Positions 11,000-22,480 of a stretch of DNA of 64,000 nt are shown here, piece by piece. The translations under genes were made by a program, and so were the position numbers. The notes beneath the pieces were generated by a model, which saw only the letters and a list, made by a program, of their open reading frames with translations, did no database searches and was not told the origin of the DNA. The stretch covers positions 3,237,501 through 3,301,500 of the forward strand of contig WPIO01000040.1 of NCBI GenBank assembly GCA_009760855.2. The letters are read 5' to 3'. Origin of the DNA: Cristatella mucedo. Taxonomy: Eukaryota > Bryozoa > Phylactolaemata > Cristatellidae. Numbering within the stretch: position 1 is the stretch's first letter; each line of letters starts with the position of its first letter.

Positions 11000-13900
11000 C
11001 TGAGAACCGCTAACGTCGCTCGGCCTGGAACCCAAGTCGCTCGGCCCGGCAGCCTGCTTTTCGCGTGCGTTAAACGAGCCGACCTATATAAAAAAGCCTC
11101 TGAAAGCTTTATCGCAGTGTCTTACAAAAAAAGGTCTTGACGCCTTCCGGAAGCTGACGAACGCAGCTTGGACGCGCGAGCCGCCCCGCGGGCGCGAGCC
11201 GGTCCGAGCGAAGCTTTTCAGTAGCCCTCCCAAAAGTGTCGCGCCGAAGGCGAGCAGCAGCAGCCGCGCTTCGTCCGAGAGAGCCCGGTAGCCACCGCCT
11301 AGGAGCTAGCCCGCCTTCCACGGGCTGCGCGCTGGCTGCGTGCTCGGCGGCGCGCATCGCTTCTGGGTAGCCTCTTTCGCGGTTTGGGGGGGGGAATAAA
11401 GCCCATCCCCCCCCCCGTTGACAGACCTGATCGTTCGAGACGTTCGTTCGAGCCGCTCCTGGCTGCTACCGCCGCGACGCTCTTCGAGAGGTGTTATCTC
11501 GCGCTCCTTCCGGTCGGCATTCGCCCATTGCTGTTCGAGAGCGGCGGCGGCGGCGGATCCGGAAAATGACGTTGCTAGCAAAATGGCGTCGGCTGCGGCG
11601 TCTCGGTCGTCGTCTGCTCGCCTGTGGGGCCGCTCGGAGAAAACCGCGGAGCGAGCGCGCGAACTCGCGAAGGACCCGGAGGCACGTCGCGACAGCTCTT
11701 CGCCCGAACCGCAGCACCCGCACGCACGTCTGAGGCCGCGCGCTACATGGATGGGCCACATGGGCTTTCTCAGAAAGCGAGCGCTCTCAGATTTAGCTCA
11801 GCGACCGCGGCGAGCCGCTAGCCGCCGACCCGGTCGGCGATCTCGCAGCGCTACGAGCGGACCGAGTGCGCGTCGTCCGGAAAGGAATCTAAATATAATC
11901 GCGCGGCGGCGGCGGCGGCGGCGCTTTACCGCGAAGCCCGCGGGCGGCGGGCGAGACTCTAGAGGCGCGAGACTCGCTGGCCTTTCGCGGAGAGATATCG
12001 AGTAATTTACGAACGAGGTTCATCGATGGAATCAGACGGTGTCGGCATCCGCAGTGCAGGTTAACGGAGAGCGAATTTTATTCGGTAAGAATTCGCCAAA
12101 AATCGTGTCAGAGTAACGCAAGAGCCGTCAGCTGGCTGGCCGCTCCGAGCATGGGCTTGCCGTCTTGCACTGCGTAACCTCCGACCTCGTTCGTAACCTG
12201 CGACTGGACGTCGACCGCTGACAGGCGGCGCAGGCTTCCGCTACCCTTTCAAGTCCGGTCGGCTATGAATAGCTCGCATCGCGCAGGCGCTCGAAATGCC
12301 GGAGGCTGCGCTAACATTGTTCGGGGGGGTAGGTAGGGCATTCCTGCGCGAGCCAAAGTTAGCGTCATCCGCTAACGGAGCGTCGCCGAAGCTACGGACC
12401 AGTCGCCGCTCGGAATTCAGGCGCCCGAGCGACGCGCGCACAGGGACGCTCCTGCCAAGCGGTCAAGGCCGACGCGGACGCAATCGACACGAACGCAGCC
12501 GCGCGTCCATTTCACTCCGCCAGACGAGCCGACCGACGCCTGATCTCGCGGAGCGATGAAGTAAAGCCCTGGGCTCTGCGAAAGAGCCGCACAGCCCACG
12601 TTTCGAAAGTACAAGCTGCGAGTAAAAGCGGCGGGAGAGAGATAGAGAGAGAGAGAGGGAGAGAGGGGAGGGAAAGCTCCGAGTTTTGAAGTGGGGGAAG
12701 CTTGGAGGAAAAGTTGTCGGCTGCTGCCCTCGCTGGCGCGCGCGCTCGAGCTACTTCGGCGCGGCGCGAAGGACGGCGGCGACGTTAGCAGCAGTGACGA
12801 AACCGTTTCCCTTCGATGACCGCGACGATGACAGCACAGATCTCTCGTCCCCCCGGCGACGATCCTGCTTCTCGATCGGCGGACGTTCGCTCTGGAGACG
12901 GCGGTGCCGGCGGCCGCCGCGCCACGCTCGCCCGTCCGCACGCCGGCCCCGCCCGCGCTCGCTGCCCGGACGCGAGCCCGACGGACCGCCGCTGCCGATT
13001 TGCGACGGCGCATGCGCTTCCGAGTGTTCCGGCCATCTCGTCGCCGCACCGAGATGGCCGTGAAGCGTCGGCGGAGAGCTGAGAGGAGTCTCGCGGTCGA
13101 GCGCGAGAGCGAACGGAAGTTCCGGAAAGCGATGGACCGAAGAAGCGGGACCGCAGCGCTGTGACGCAGAGCTGCACCGCACCGCTGAACCGCAGCGCTG
13201 CGAGGCGGCGGCGGCGGCGGCGGCGGAGGAGGTCCGAACGACCCGCACGCGCAGCGCCGCATGGTGACCGCAGGCTCTATCGCGCCGCGGCAGCGGCGGA
13301 AACTGCAGCCGGCCTGCCTGCCGGCCGGCCGCCGAATGCGGCAGCTGCGATAAATATTTACTTTCGGCTCGCCGCTCGGTCTAACCTCAGCAGCCGCCGA
13401 CAGCCAGAGGCGGCGGCGGCCGGGCGAGCGCGGTCAGGTCGTCATCGCGTTGGACAGCGAGCGACAGACAGACAGACAGATCGGAGGCGCAGCGATTCCA
13501 GACAAACGAGCGCGTCGCCGCAAGATTGAATTGAAATTGCCGCCGCCGGCGCTCGACAGACCGATCGTCAGAGCGATAAGCGGCATGCAGCCGCTCACAG
13601 CGCTCGCTCGCGGCCGCCGCATCCCGCTCGCGAGAGGGCGCCGTGCGCGCTCTCGCGAGCATGGGCGCGCGCGGCTTAGACGACGCTTCGCGCCAGCTCT
13701 TACCGCCGGCGACAGAAGTTTTAAGCGCTCGCGACTGACGTATCCTGCCCCAAAGTACTTCCGCCAAGTAGTTCCGCGACCCTACGGCGCCGCCGCCGCC
13801 GCCGACGACGACGATGACCTTGGGTAGCTAAACGTTGAGGCCACTTTGCGGCCAAGCCAAGCGATTGCCCGCCCTCCCGCCCTCCTAAGTTCCGGCGGCT

Positions 13901-14430
13901 CGCCGGTCGAGCTTTCCCAGGCTGTGGCAGTTAGAGCACCTGTCCGTCGGCCTCCGATCGCGCCTAGTCGCGCCGAGCCGCACTAATGGCCCCGAGGCTC
14001 GTTAGGGAGCATTCCTGCCAGAGAGCAGTTGCGGCTGCCATCGCGCGGGGCGGCGCGATTAGCGCGGCCCACCCCGCGAGCCGTGCCCGTCGCGGCTGGC
14101 GTCAGTCAAAAGCCGCAAGGCGCCAGCGGCTGCCGCGTAATTCAAGCTGGCCGGCTCAGCGCGTAAGGGAGACAATTGCATTCTCACACTCAGAGATCGG
14201 GACAGCAGCGTTCTCGGCGGTTCGACAGCCGGCGCGCCGCCGAGCTTGCGGGCGCATTTTCCGGTTTCTTGCTGAGTCTCCTTTCGACCGCGTTCGTTCG
14301 CCGTCGCGTGTTCGTCCGGCCGCAGCTCGCAGTTCTCGACGACGCGTGACGTGACGTGACGTGACGTGACGCCGCCGCCGTTGCCGCTCTCGACTGCGCT
14401 CTCGACTCCGAGTCGATGGCGAAGATCGGG
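11000..14430. other. Large CpG-dense region, possible promoter-type domain
   Basis: About 3.4 kb is rich in CpG, with CGG/CGC runs and open frames up to 281 codons on both strands, none with a recognisable domain. AAAATGGCGTCGG at 11579 has a good initiation context, and its frame stays open to 12005, giving an Arg/Ser/Ala-rich peptide that I do not recognise. A (GA)n tract lies at 12635-12668, GACAGACAGACAGACAGA near 13462-13480, and (TGACG)n at 14345-14371. A first exon or promoter may be here, but nothing proves it. Confidence 0.35.
14345..14371 (+). repeat. (GTGAC)n pentamer tandem repeat
   Basis: Five consecutive GTGAC units form overlapping TGACGTGA motifs, which resemble CRE/ATF half-sites. 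They lie at the edge of the CpG-dense region. A regulatory role is inference only. Confidence 0.8.
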
Positions 14431-14584
14431 GAGCAGTTTCTGAAAACAATTCTGAAAAAGTTTCTGAAAAAGCGCGAGGGCTGAAGGTCGAGGACGAACG
14501 CCCCTCCTCCTCCCTACTCCCGCACGGCGGCGGCGGCGGCGTCGCGCAGGAAATGCCGGGCAGAGGCTTCGTCCGACGTAGTAA

Positions 14585-14768
14585 ATAAAAATAAATAAAT
14601 CCTAGCTGCTTAAACAGTCTCCTTTTGTATAGCGACAGAAGAGCCGTGACGGCTATCACCACCTCTTGCAGTGGCGATACAGGATCTCCCACCGCAGGAC
14701 TCGAACCCACGACCTCGACCGAGGTCACGAAAGCAGCCGCCTTACCTAGTGTGCCATCGCGGCTCACC
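14585..14768 (-). mobile_element. tRNA-derived SINE, family 2
   Basis: On the minus strand the copy starts near 14766 with GAGCCGCGATGGCACACTAG, an A-box-like head. It continues to the B-box GTGGGTTCGAGTCCTGC at about 14693-14709, then a non-tRNA body with GCCGTCACGGCTCTTCTGTC. It ends in an AAT-rich tail near 14585. It aligns over most of its length with the + strand copy at 22308-22480. It lacks the LINE-type tail of SINE family 1, so its LINE partner is not evident here. Confidence 0.75.
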
Positions 14769-15144
14769 TAACGTAGTGCGTGCGTAGCGTTGAAATCGAG
14801 CCGTTTAAGATGCTCTTGGCTCTCGTCACCTCGCCAAAGGATGCCACTGCATTTGCAGATGGCTTGTGTACTCACTCACTGAGACTCCTCAGGCGGGCCT
14901 TTCCTCGGAAGCGTGCGGCGGCGTGTGCACCGCGGCGCCGCACTTAGCCGCGAGCTACCGTCGGTCGCAAATGTTAAGTAGTCCATTTGCTACCGGGGCC
15001 GAATGTTTAGCCAAATTTTCCGATCCGGAGCACCTGCTCGGCAGACCGCTGGAGATGGGAATGAAAAAAAACGCGGCGCCCGGTGCCTCGTTAGACGCTC
15101 GTCCGTCGATCGCTGCGCGTCGAGTAACTTGCGGTGGCACGACG

Positions 15145-15278
15145 CGACGCCTTAGCCTAGCGGGTAGGTGCTCACGCAGCTCGTTAGTTCAAATCCAGAA
15201 GCGGACCGCGAATCCTGCATTGCCCACAGCGAGCGGAGCGACTCGTTCTGCCGCTATGTAAACGAAGCCGGTTTAGTC
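15145..15278 (+). mobile_element. Degenerate SINE family 2 copy
   Basis: A-box-like CTTAGCCTAGCGGGTAGGTG is followed after about 24 bases by a B-box-like TTAGTTCAAATCCAG. The downstream block CGTTCTGCCGCTATGTAAAC parallels CTTCTGTCGCTATACAAA of the 14.6-kb copy. It is too diverged to be a functional tRNA gene. Confidence 0.55.
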
Positions 15279-15970
15279 AGCTGACTAGTCAGCTGATCTA
15301 CACTTTCCCTATTTTGCTCCGAAGAAGCGCCGCTCAATTAAAAAATAACGACGCAGCGCCACTAGCGATAACGCAAGCGGTTATTCGGCGTGACCTCGAC
15401 GTGACTGCGTCCAAAAATCGCGGAGTACACATTTGCTGAGGTAAGCGCAGGGAAAATTATTGACGCTTAACGAATTTCCCTCTTGCACCAAAGTATTCGC
15501 AGTGCAAGCGGGCGCGCGGTAGCACAAATTTCAAAATATTGGAAGTCGTCTAAATTTCTTTTGAGAGACATATCAGGAATGATACGTTTTAACTAATGGG
15601 ATGGTGCACCCGACGGTACGTAGCTGATGCCGCTGTGTACCTGGCCGAAGTAGCGAGCCGATTACGGATCGTAGTCGCTGACGTTGTCACCGACGGTGTC
15701 GCTTAGTCAGATCTGCGGCGCGGTCCTACGTATTCAGTTTTTAACTCGGCGCTGCCACATCGTCAAACAACGGCGACTTTGAAACCCTGGACCCCAGTCT
15801 GCACTTCAGAATCCACCAATCGCTGCCGCTTCCGGCTTCGAATCTCGATGGCGAACTATCTCCGGCGATCTATGGCGCGTAACTCAGTGTAAATGCGGAA
15901 TGTAGATACATGGGATATAGATGTGGACATTAGAAATATGGAATGTAGGTAAAATAGCAGACATTGAGGT
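15279..15970. other. Intergenic, nothing recognised
   Basis: No open frame of note and no repeat family was recognised. The perfect block GTCAGCTGACTAGTCAGCTGA near 15278-15294 is a short palindromic run. Confidence 0.35.
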
Positions 15971-15974
15971 CTAG

Positions 15975-16252
15975 TAATAAAGATAATAATAAATAATACG
16001 TTTGATATAGCGCTCTCAGAGAACTCAATCTCTTTCTAGGCGCTTTACAATTGCTGCAAAGGAAGCATGATCGAATGGTTAGCGGTAGCGTGTTCAGTAA
16101 ACATCAAGAATAACATGGTTAGGGGTGAAATGCACATGGTATGCATGCAGGTGTGATTAGTGGCAGCATACAATAGTGTCAGCACGCATAAGCATATACA
16201 GGATGAATCGTGTGAACCCACTAAATTCTGCGATCTAGAAATATGAAGGCGT
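15975..16252 (-). mobile_element. LINE family A 3' UTR and tail
   Basis: On the minus strand this is about 250 bases of the family A 3' UTR (blocks CACTATTGTATGCTGCCACT and ACCATGTTATTCTTGATG), then the terminal block AAAGCGCCTAGAAAGAGATT and an (ATT)n tail near 15975. The body is severely 5'-truncated, and no RT sequence remains. Confidence 0.8.
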
Positions 16253-17088
16253 AGGAGTAGACGCAAAGATAAAAGACGTAGAGATCTATGAATAGAAATG
16301 AATGTATACAGATCTAGAGATAAAAAAGATGGAGACGAAGACGGAAATGCTGAATGGCCAGGACTACGGAGACGGAGATGGCGAAATGTCTTATGCTGAT
16401 ATAGAGATTAATACGTAGACAAATTGAATGAGACAGGGTCTGAGGCGGACAGACAGGGTCTGAGGCAGCGGCAAGCGCAGGCAAACTGACAGAGAGGAGA
16501 GAGACAGACAGACATACAGACAAGACAAACAGACAGACAGAGGGAAACCACCTAGGGGCACCACGGGAGAGCCGCGGTTATTCGGCTAGCTACAGCAAGG
16601 TGGCTGCCGAAAGTCTCTGTCAGACGCATCGCCTGGTCCGAGACGCACTTGCACGGCGGGTCGCACAACCGAGGCGCCTGCCGGCCGTCGCCGAGATGAT
16701 CGCTCATCTTATCTTTCCCCAGCCATCTTCGGAAAATTGTCGTCGCTAAATTGGAAAATTCGGAAAAATTAAATATAAACATAAAGGGGAAAACTGTTGT
16801 CGCTATGCGTCTTCGCTCGCGCGGATGTTTGCCGGTTCAAGCGACAGACGATTTCAGCTGTATGGCCTTGAGGTCCCGACCGTAACGATGATGGTGCCGC
16901 TGAGCGCTCGCTCGCTCGCTCGCCCTCCAGCAGTCCGCTGCCCGTTGTCCGCTGGGATTCCCGTCTGACGTTCGCCTGACACTCAGTCGCGAAGCCACTG
17001 CCTCTCTCGCCAGTAGAGCGAATATCCGGAGGAGAACTGCTATTGTTGCTAGTGCGGGTCCTGGCAAGTTCCTCCGTTAATCGGTGCA
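16253..17088. other. Intergenic, nothing recognised
   Basis: GACA/GACAGA-rich simple sequence lies at 16445-16545, and the rest is unique. No exon was recognised. Confidence 0.4.
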
Positions 17089-17089
17089 A

Positions 17090-17226
17090 TTCACCTGTAT
17101 AGCGCCCTAAGAAAGCTTAATCTAAATTCAGGCGCTTCACATATGCCACGGGGCACGTAGCCCACGACCTTGGCCAGACCTTGGTCGGGGTGAGCCCCTG
17201 AACCACAAGGCCGAGCTAGCTCGGCA
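17090..17226 (-). mobile_element. tRNA-derived SINE, family 1
   Basis: Read on the minus strand, the copy has a head with a decayed A-box (TTGTGGTTCAGGGG), then GACCAAGGTCTGGCCAAGGT. The B-box is weakened to GTGGGCTACGTGCCCCG. The tail GTGAAGCGCCTGAATTTAG runs to TAGGGCGCTATACAGG and is the LINE-like 3' block. The arrangement matches the intact + copy at 62411-62560. Confidence 0.8.
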
Positions 17227-17399
17227 GACGATGACCGAAGATCAGAGACGAGATCTCACGAGACAAACCAGGGTAAGTAGAAAAGCAGCCAGCGACAAAG
17301 TCAGCTGCCGAAGCAATGCAGCGTAGTGTAGCCATGCGAATCCGGAGCCGAGCCAGCCCCGATCTACTTTGACCTTTGACTTTGAGCCGGATCCGGAGC

Positions 17400-17500
17400 C
17401 AATCTGGAGCCCTTTGCAGCAAATGTAAAGCGCCTAGAGAAAGAGATTGAGTTCTCTGAGGGTGCTTATCAATCAAGTGTATTATTATCATTATTATAGC
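17400..17500 (+). mobile_element. LINE family A tail fragment
   Basis: CCCTTTGCAGCAAATGTAAA, then GCGCCTAGAGAAAGAGATTG, and (ATT)-type units at 17482-17498: the last roughly 100 bases of the LINE 3' UTR only. Confidence 0.8.
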
Positions 17501-18348
17501 CGGAGCCAGCCATGACCCGTGGTCGGAGCCTGCCTTTGACTCGTGCTTCGGTCGTGAAGTCCAAGCACCTTATCTTTGGGGTTAGACAGTGGCGGCGAAA
17601 GCGATTCAGTACAGTGTCTATACAATTGGTTGCTATGATAAATTACTGCTTGCTGTTTATTGTATTGCTATGATTGGTTGCTATATGCATTGCTACGATC
17701 ACCATTAGCCAGTCGCAGTTGGTGGACTTTTAGTGGAGCGCTGGCCTCTAATCCACGAGAAGAATATTTTTCAGCATTTGCTCGAGAACAAATCGAACAA
17801 ACCTCGAGAACAAATCGTGAAAGTCACTTTTGCTCGCGAGGCACGACTGAGAGGTAAAATTTAAAGCTAGTGAAGGTTCTTTAGATATGAAAACATTTAA
17901 ATACTAGGAAATTATTGAATACAGCAAGATTTTTATTATTAATTATTTTATTTTTATTATTAATAATTTAAGTAATTTATTTTAATATTAAGATGTACAT
18001 ATTAAAACTAGTCAAGTCCCTTTAAAAATCCACGGATAATCTAACTGGAGTCACTGTGCAGAAAGTTTGGATGTAGAATCGTGCAGCGACGCTTACTAAC
18101 TAACTTTAAGATCCCTCGCTGCTGTTTCTGCATTTGATGAAACTTGAGAACGTTTACGTCGAGATTTAAAACGCGCGCTCATTGTCTTATTCCATTGTTC
18201 ATCTTTCGAGTTTTTGTCTGTTATAATTGTGCATATGTTCGGCACGCTCGTCTCTGTACAGATCAAAATGCAGTCCTACCTACAGAAGCGTCACAGCTGT
18301 CGTTCGAAAACGAATGTTTCAACTTCAGAATTTTCCTTGCACAGCTAC

Positions 18349-18355
<7 letters not shown>
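17501..18355. other. Intergenic, nothing recognised
   Basis: Partly AT-rich (17870-18010). No exon, RNA gene or repeat family was recognised. Confidence 0.4.
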
Positions 18356-18392
<37 letters not shown>

Positions 18393-18472
18393 GAGAGAGA
18401 GAGTAAGAGTGAGAGAGAGAGGGAGAGAGAAGAAGAGAGAGAGAGAGTAAGAGTAAGAGAGAGGGAGAGAGA

Positions 18473-18522
<50 letters not shown>
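18356..18522 (+). repeat. (GA)n microsatellite
   Basis: About 165 bases of GA units with GGGA, AAGA and GTAAGAGT interruptions. It generates spurious Arg/Glu and Ser/Leu frames on the two strands. Confidence 0.95.
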
Positions 18523-18525
<3 letters not shown>

Positions 18526-19221
18526 TGTTAAACACTTACCTTTATTAAATGCTTACCTTGTTAAACTTAAATTTCAATGCATTTTTTGCGCGCATTTAAT
18601 TTAATCTATTTTAAAGGCAATCCTCAAATTCTACCGTGATTTTTTTTATCAAAATTCACTCGATTCAAATTGCGCGTGATTCTTGGCATTTTTTCGTTTG
18701 AATATTCAGATCTGTGATTCATTCCATGATCAAGATCATTCGATTCAAATTTAGCATTTTCATTCGCAGAGGCAAATCCTCCGCGCGATCGGCGCCGGCG
18801 ATCGAGCGGATCCGGTGCGATTTCCGTTCGCGGGACGTTTTCTCATTTTCTCACGGCGAACGTTCTAAACTGTTGAGTTAAAAAAAATCCGCATCTTCGC
18901 AATGTTCGTGATCGAATAGAGTTTGCTTGCAGCACTGCGTACAATGTTTCGACGAATGAAGGCTCGGTTCTCGGCATGAAAGATGGTTTCGTCATCACGT
19001 GACCCAGTGGCCTCTTCTCTCATACGGAAGCATACGAAGTTTTAGCCTGTCGAGCATGACGGGAAAATTTTGACTCGCGCATTCGTCGCGCCTCCGCCTC
19101 TTCCACAGGCTAGTCTAGATCGCTGTTGTTCGCGAGAACGTCACTTTCTGCCAGCTTCTGCAGCAGCACGCCGCCGTTCAGCTGCTGCTTCTCTGATGTA
19201 CCTCCGGCGTATATAATATTT

Positions 19222-19254
<33 letters not shown>

Positions 19255-20420
19255 CATTTATCCGGCGTGCATATCCTCCATTGCTGCTGGGGCGAGAGAG
19301 CGCCTTTTCCTCTCGCCGTCTGCTGGATCGTGATTGGCATTCATTCAACACATTTACTGGCTTCGAATCCAAGTCTAACGCTAATTTGCAGCTATTTAAA
19401 GAACTGCTTAACGCTAAGTGCAGAAGCGCGAATTTAACGCTCGTAAATTTAAATTCAAAGCCCGTAAGCAGCGTAGATTTTAACACAAATCGGGCAGCTT
19501 TCCGATACGCCAGCTCAGCCTCGCCAAGGCGGAGGCGCCGGAAGCAGAAAGTCGTCACTTCTGGTGCTGAGTGCTGAGAGCGCGAGCTGCTGGAATGCCG
19601 CGGCCGCCCTTCTGAAAATATTTTCATGTTCAAGCCCGTTTAAAGGGTTTTTCATTCTGATATTTCAATTTTGACATCAGCTATGAGAGGGCATGTTGCA
19701 GCTACATAACAAATGTAGAAAATTATCTCCCCCTTTCCCAATTCGCTTTTCCGACGCACGTGAATACCGTACGCTCGTTACACGACAATTCAGCACGTAG
19801 CTTTCCGGGTAAATGTGACGTAATAGTACGGACAAACAAACAAACTAACCAATATATTTGACACATAAGAGAGGATAAAACATGTATACTCTCCATTTTT
19901 CATCGGCGCCCTCGGCAGCTGGTTTCCAGGGAGTGAGGACAGGGACCTCGCGGACCTCGGCATTCCGCGAAGCGAAGCAAAGCGGCGCCCTGCGACGACT
20001 CTTCGTGTCCGACGCTCCAATCTCGGCGGCGTCCGTCCGAGACCGTACGGACGCCGAGATGTTCCGAAGCCGCGAGTCGCGGGTAGCAACCGCGGCTCCG
20101 GCCGGTCAGGGTACCTCTGATTAATTGTAAATTCTCCAGTTCTTAGTAAATCTTAGACATTAAAAATATCATAGTATTTTTGTTTTACATTTAATTACAC
20201 TAGGATAGCCAATCAGTGAACAGCACGCTCTGATTGGCTTAGTTTCACCCCACCCATTTTTTTTGGTAAACAGTTCTTGCCCACATACGAGTAGTCGAGC
20301 TGCTGCACCTAGCGTTGAAACTCGAATACATAGGCCTACAGTCCATATGTACAGTAATTTTAATTTTAATTGTGATACAAGGGTTTATAATTGAATCAGA
20401 AAACTTAGCGCTGTATCATT
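18523..20420. other. Intergenic, no gene recognised
   Basis: A (TA)n tract lies at about 19228-19254. Several frames of 80-150 codons overlap on both strands and show no family signature. Inverted CGGACGCCGCCGAG/GACGCCGAGATGTTCC-like blocks near 20020-20065 give a small hairpin. Confidence 0.35.
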
Positions 20421-20422
20421 TT

Positions 20423-20530
20423 CATTGTCTCGATCAACTTTTTAATGAATATATATGTTTCACTCTCTTGATCAACTTTTTATTGAATATATATGTTCAC
20501 TGTCTCGACCAAATTTTTATTGAATACATT
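20423..20530 (+). repeat. Tandem repeat, about 37-bp unit, three copies
   Basis: The unit with core GATCAACTTTTTATTGAATA recurs at 20423, 20461 and 20498. The third copy is shortened. Local AT-rich duplication. Confidence 0.75.
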
Positions 20531-20679
20531 TAAAAAACCGCGATAGATTGAAGCCGCGAAAGTCAAAGCGCGGTGTGGTGAGGGATGACTGTAAATAACC
20601 TTGCTTATATGGTAGAGTAGTTGCATCCTGAAAATAGATCCACGCCCGTGCACAGGATTGTAGTGAAAGGGCAGCCGGG

Positions 20680-20790
20680 GATATATATATATATATATAT
20701 AGCCTCCTATATATATATATATTTATATATATATATATATATATCGGAGGCTATACATATATATATATATATATATATATCCTCCTTAAA
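20680..20790. repeat. (TA)n array containing a hairpin
   Basis: TATAGCCTCC (20698-20707) and GGAGGCTATA (20746-20755) are exact 10-base inverted arms around a TA tract. A further TATCCTCC follows at about 20778-20785. Confidence 0.75.
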
Positions 20791-20873
20791 TCTGTCTGGG
20801 GCCGTGCCGCCATGTCAATGTCAATGTGCAGCCTCCATGAAAGATTTTACAAAGTCCTCGCTCTGCTCCTACT

Positions 20874-20875
<2 letters not shown>

Positions 20876-20914
<39 letters not shown>

Positions 20915-20945
20915 ATGTATATATATATATATATATATATATTCA
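20876..20945. repeat. (TA)n microsatellite
   Basis: TA array with one CCATG interruption. Confidence 0.9.
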
Positions 20946-20984
20946 TACATTCAAAAACTTCCTAATTACGTGAATGCATTGCTC

Positions 20985-21075
20985 ACAATTAGTGACCAAG
21001 GTCGTGGACTCGAGCCCTGTGGCATATTAAAAGCGCTTTGATAGATAATAAGTTATCGTAGGGCGCTATGCTTCT
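20985..21075 (+). mobile_element. SINE family 1 fragment
   Basis: TGACCAAGGTCGTGGACTCG with the B-box GGACTCGAGCCCTGTGGCAT is followed by AAAAGCGCTTTGATAG and TAGGGCGCTATGC. That is the B-box plus a decayed LINE-like tail of family 1. The A-box end is missing. Confidence 0.6.
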
Positions 21076-21468
21076 TTTTCTTACGAACCGTGCTGTCCTC
21101 AAAGTATAACGGGTTAAAAGGTTAAAGGTGCGAGAAATCCAATCTCTAGGGACCGCTCATCTTCCTGTACTGTGACCAGGTCAGCGAAAGTCACTGGACT
21201 CCCTAAAAGCTTCTACTGCCCGCTTGTTTTCGAACTATGCTAAAATTATGCTTCGCGGCCTGGTGACTAATCGTTGTTAAGGTTACGTTCCCTCTGGCAG
21301 GTGCAGCGGGCAGAAGCAGTGGATGCTTAATGATAATAATTAATAATAATATTCACAACTATACCAATATTTTATTGGTAATAAATATTGATTATATTAA
21401 ACGCATGCTTAATAATACTAATAATTCAGACATAATCAAGGTCTTGGTTACCTTACTTGCCTGAAAAA

Positions 21469-21672
21469 ATGATCGGTTTTCTGTGTGGTTTTCTGGAAAC
21501 AATAAACAACCGGCAAGCATTAGCCGATGTGCTCGAAGCTCTCTCTCTCTCGAGTCGGGCAATGGCGTCGCGAAGCAGTAGAATCAGTCCCATCAAAAAC
21601 CAGCGAAAGCAATCTGCAGACTCAACGCTCACTTTAAGCCTAAATAATAGGCAAGACATCCGTTCACTTCAG
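21469..21672 (+). CDS. Candidate coding exon, unknown product
   Basis: An ATG at 21469 (context AAAAAATGATC) opens a frame of 68 codons ending exactly at CAG|GTAAGA (donor after 21672, phase 0), which is an almost ideal splice donor. The encoded peptide, rich in Ser, Arg and Leu, matches no family I know. No partner exon, promoter or acceptor could be paired with it, and a minus-strand frame overlaps it. It may be chance. Confidence 0.22.
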
Positions 21673-21864
21673 GTAAGATGTCTGTTCAATGAAGTGATAA
21701 TAAAATGCAGGGAAAAATTATAGCTGAATGCATTTTTAGGTCGTTAGCCCAATGAACTCGTATGTGTCTTTTTAAGAGATTGCTGCGGATAGACTGCGCG
21801 CGTACTAGGTACAATCTGTAGCAATACCGCAGAGAAACCTTGACCGACGTTGCCAGGGTAGGAA

Positions 21865-22030
21865 TAATATAATTCATTTGTATAGCGTCCTAAGAGAACG
21901 TAATCTCTGTCCAGCCGCTTCGCCAATGCCGTAGGGCTCGCGCTCACGACTTCAGACGTCAAATGCATTCACCTTGATCTTTGTTATTAAATGTGAGTAG
22001 TTTAACCCCTTGGCCAAACCAGGGCAACTA
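21865..22030 (-). mobile_element. SINE family 1 copy with internal insertion
   Basis: The minus-strand tail TAGGACGCTATACAAATGAA and GCGGCTGGACAGAGATTACG lie at 21875-21925, with the B-box region near 21930-21950. About 45 unrelated bases (from about 21960) then interrupt the copy before the head, GGTTTGGCCAAGGGGTTAAA, at about 22000-22021. Confidence 0.65.
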
Positions 22031-22304
22031 TGAAGATGGGGTCTCGACGCTTCGCTCCGTCGGCTTGGGTAAACTCTCTGCCGAAGTATGGTAAGGTCCT
22101 ACACCGTACTGCTGCGTTAAATGTACCCGGCTAATCAGGGCGTTGCTCCTGAATTAATAGGCCACGGAGCCCCTCAATTCAATTCAGCTAGCTGAATCTT
22201 GCTTGAGGCGGTCAGTCGTATCTGTAAGTATGCCGAAGGGGCTTGTCAGGTGCCGTTTACCACGTGACGAGCCCCCCCCCCCGGTCAGATCTTTCCAACG
22301 GGGG

Positions 22305-22480
22305 GAGGTGGTGAGCCGCGATGGGACATTAGGTGAGGCAGTTGCTTTTCATGACCTCAGTCCCGAGGTCGTGGGTTCGAACCCTGCGGTGAGCGATCCT
22401 TTATTGCAGCTGCAAGTTGGCTTGGCAGTAGTTACTGCAAGTAAAACCGACGTTCACAAGAAATCTAAGTAAGAATAGCT
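22305..22480 (+). mobile_element. tRNA-derived SINE, family 2
   Basis: The head TGAGCCGCGATGGGACATTA with an A-box-like segment is followed by GACCTCAGTCCCGAGGTCGT and the B-box GTGGGTTCGAACCCTGC (22370-22386). The body GGTGAGCGATCCT runs to GTTCACAAGAAATC. It parallels the minus-strand copy at 14585-14768. The B-box is intact, but the rest cannot fold as a tRNA. Confidence 0.75.

Noticed and set aside
12417-13262. 281-codon minus-strand frame in the CpG-dense region
   Set aside because: Pro/Arg-rich compositional frame with several equally long overlapping frames; it contains a (GA)n-derived Leu/Ser run and no domain.
22340-22395. Possible tRNA gene with intact A- and B-box-like sequences
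   Set aside because: The sequence cannot be folded as a cloverleaf with a paired acceptor stem and is part of a repeated SINE-2 unit. The same applies to the SINE-1 heads.
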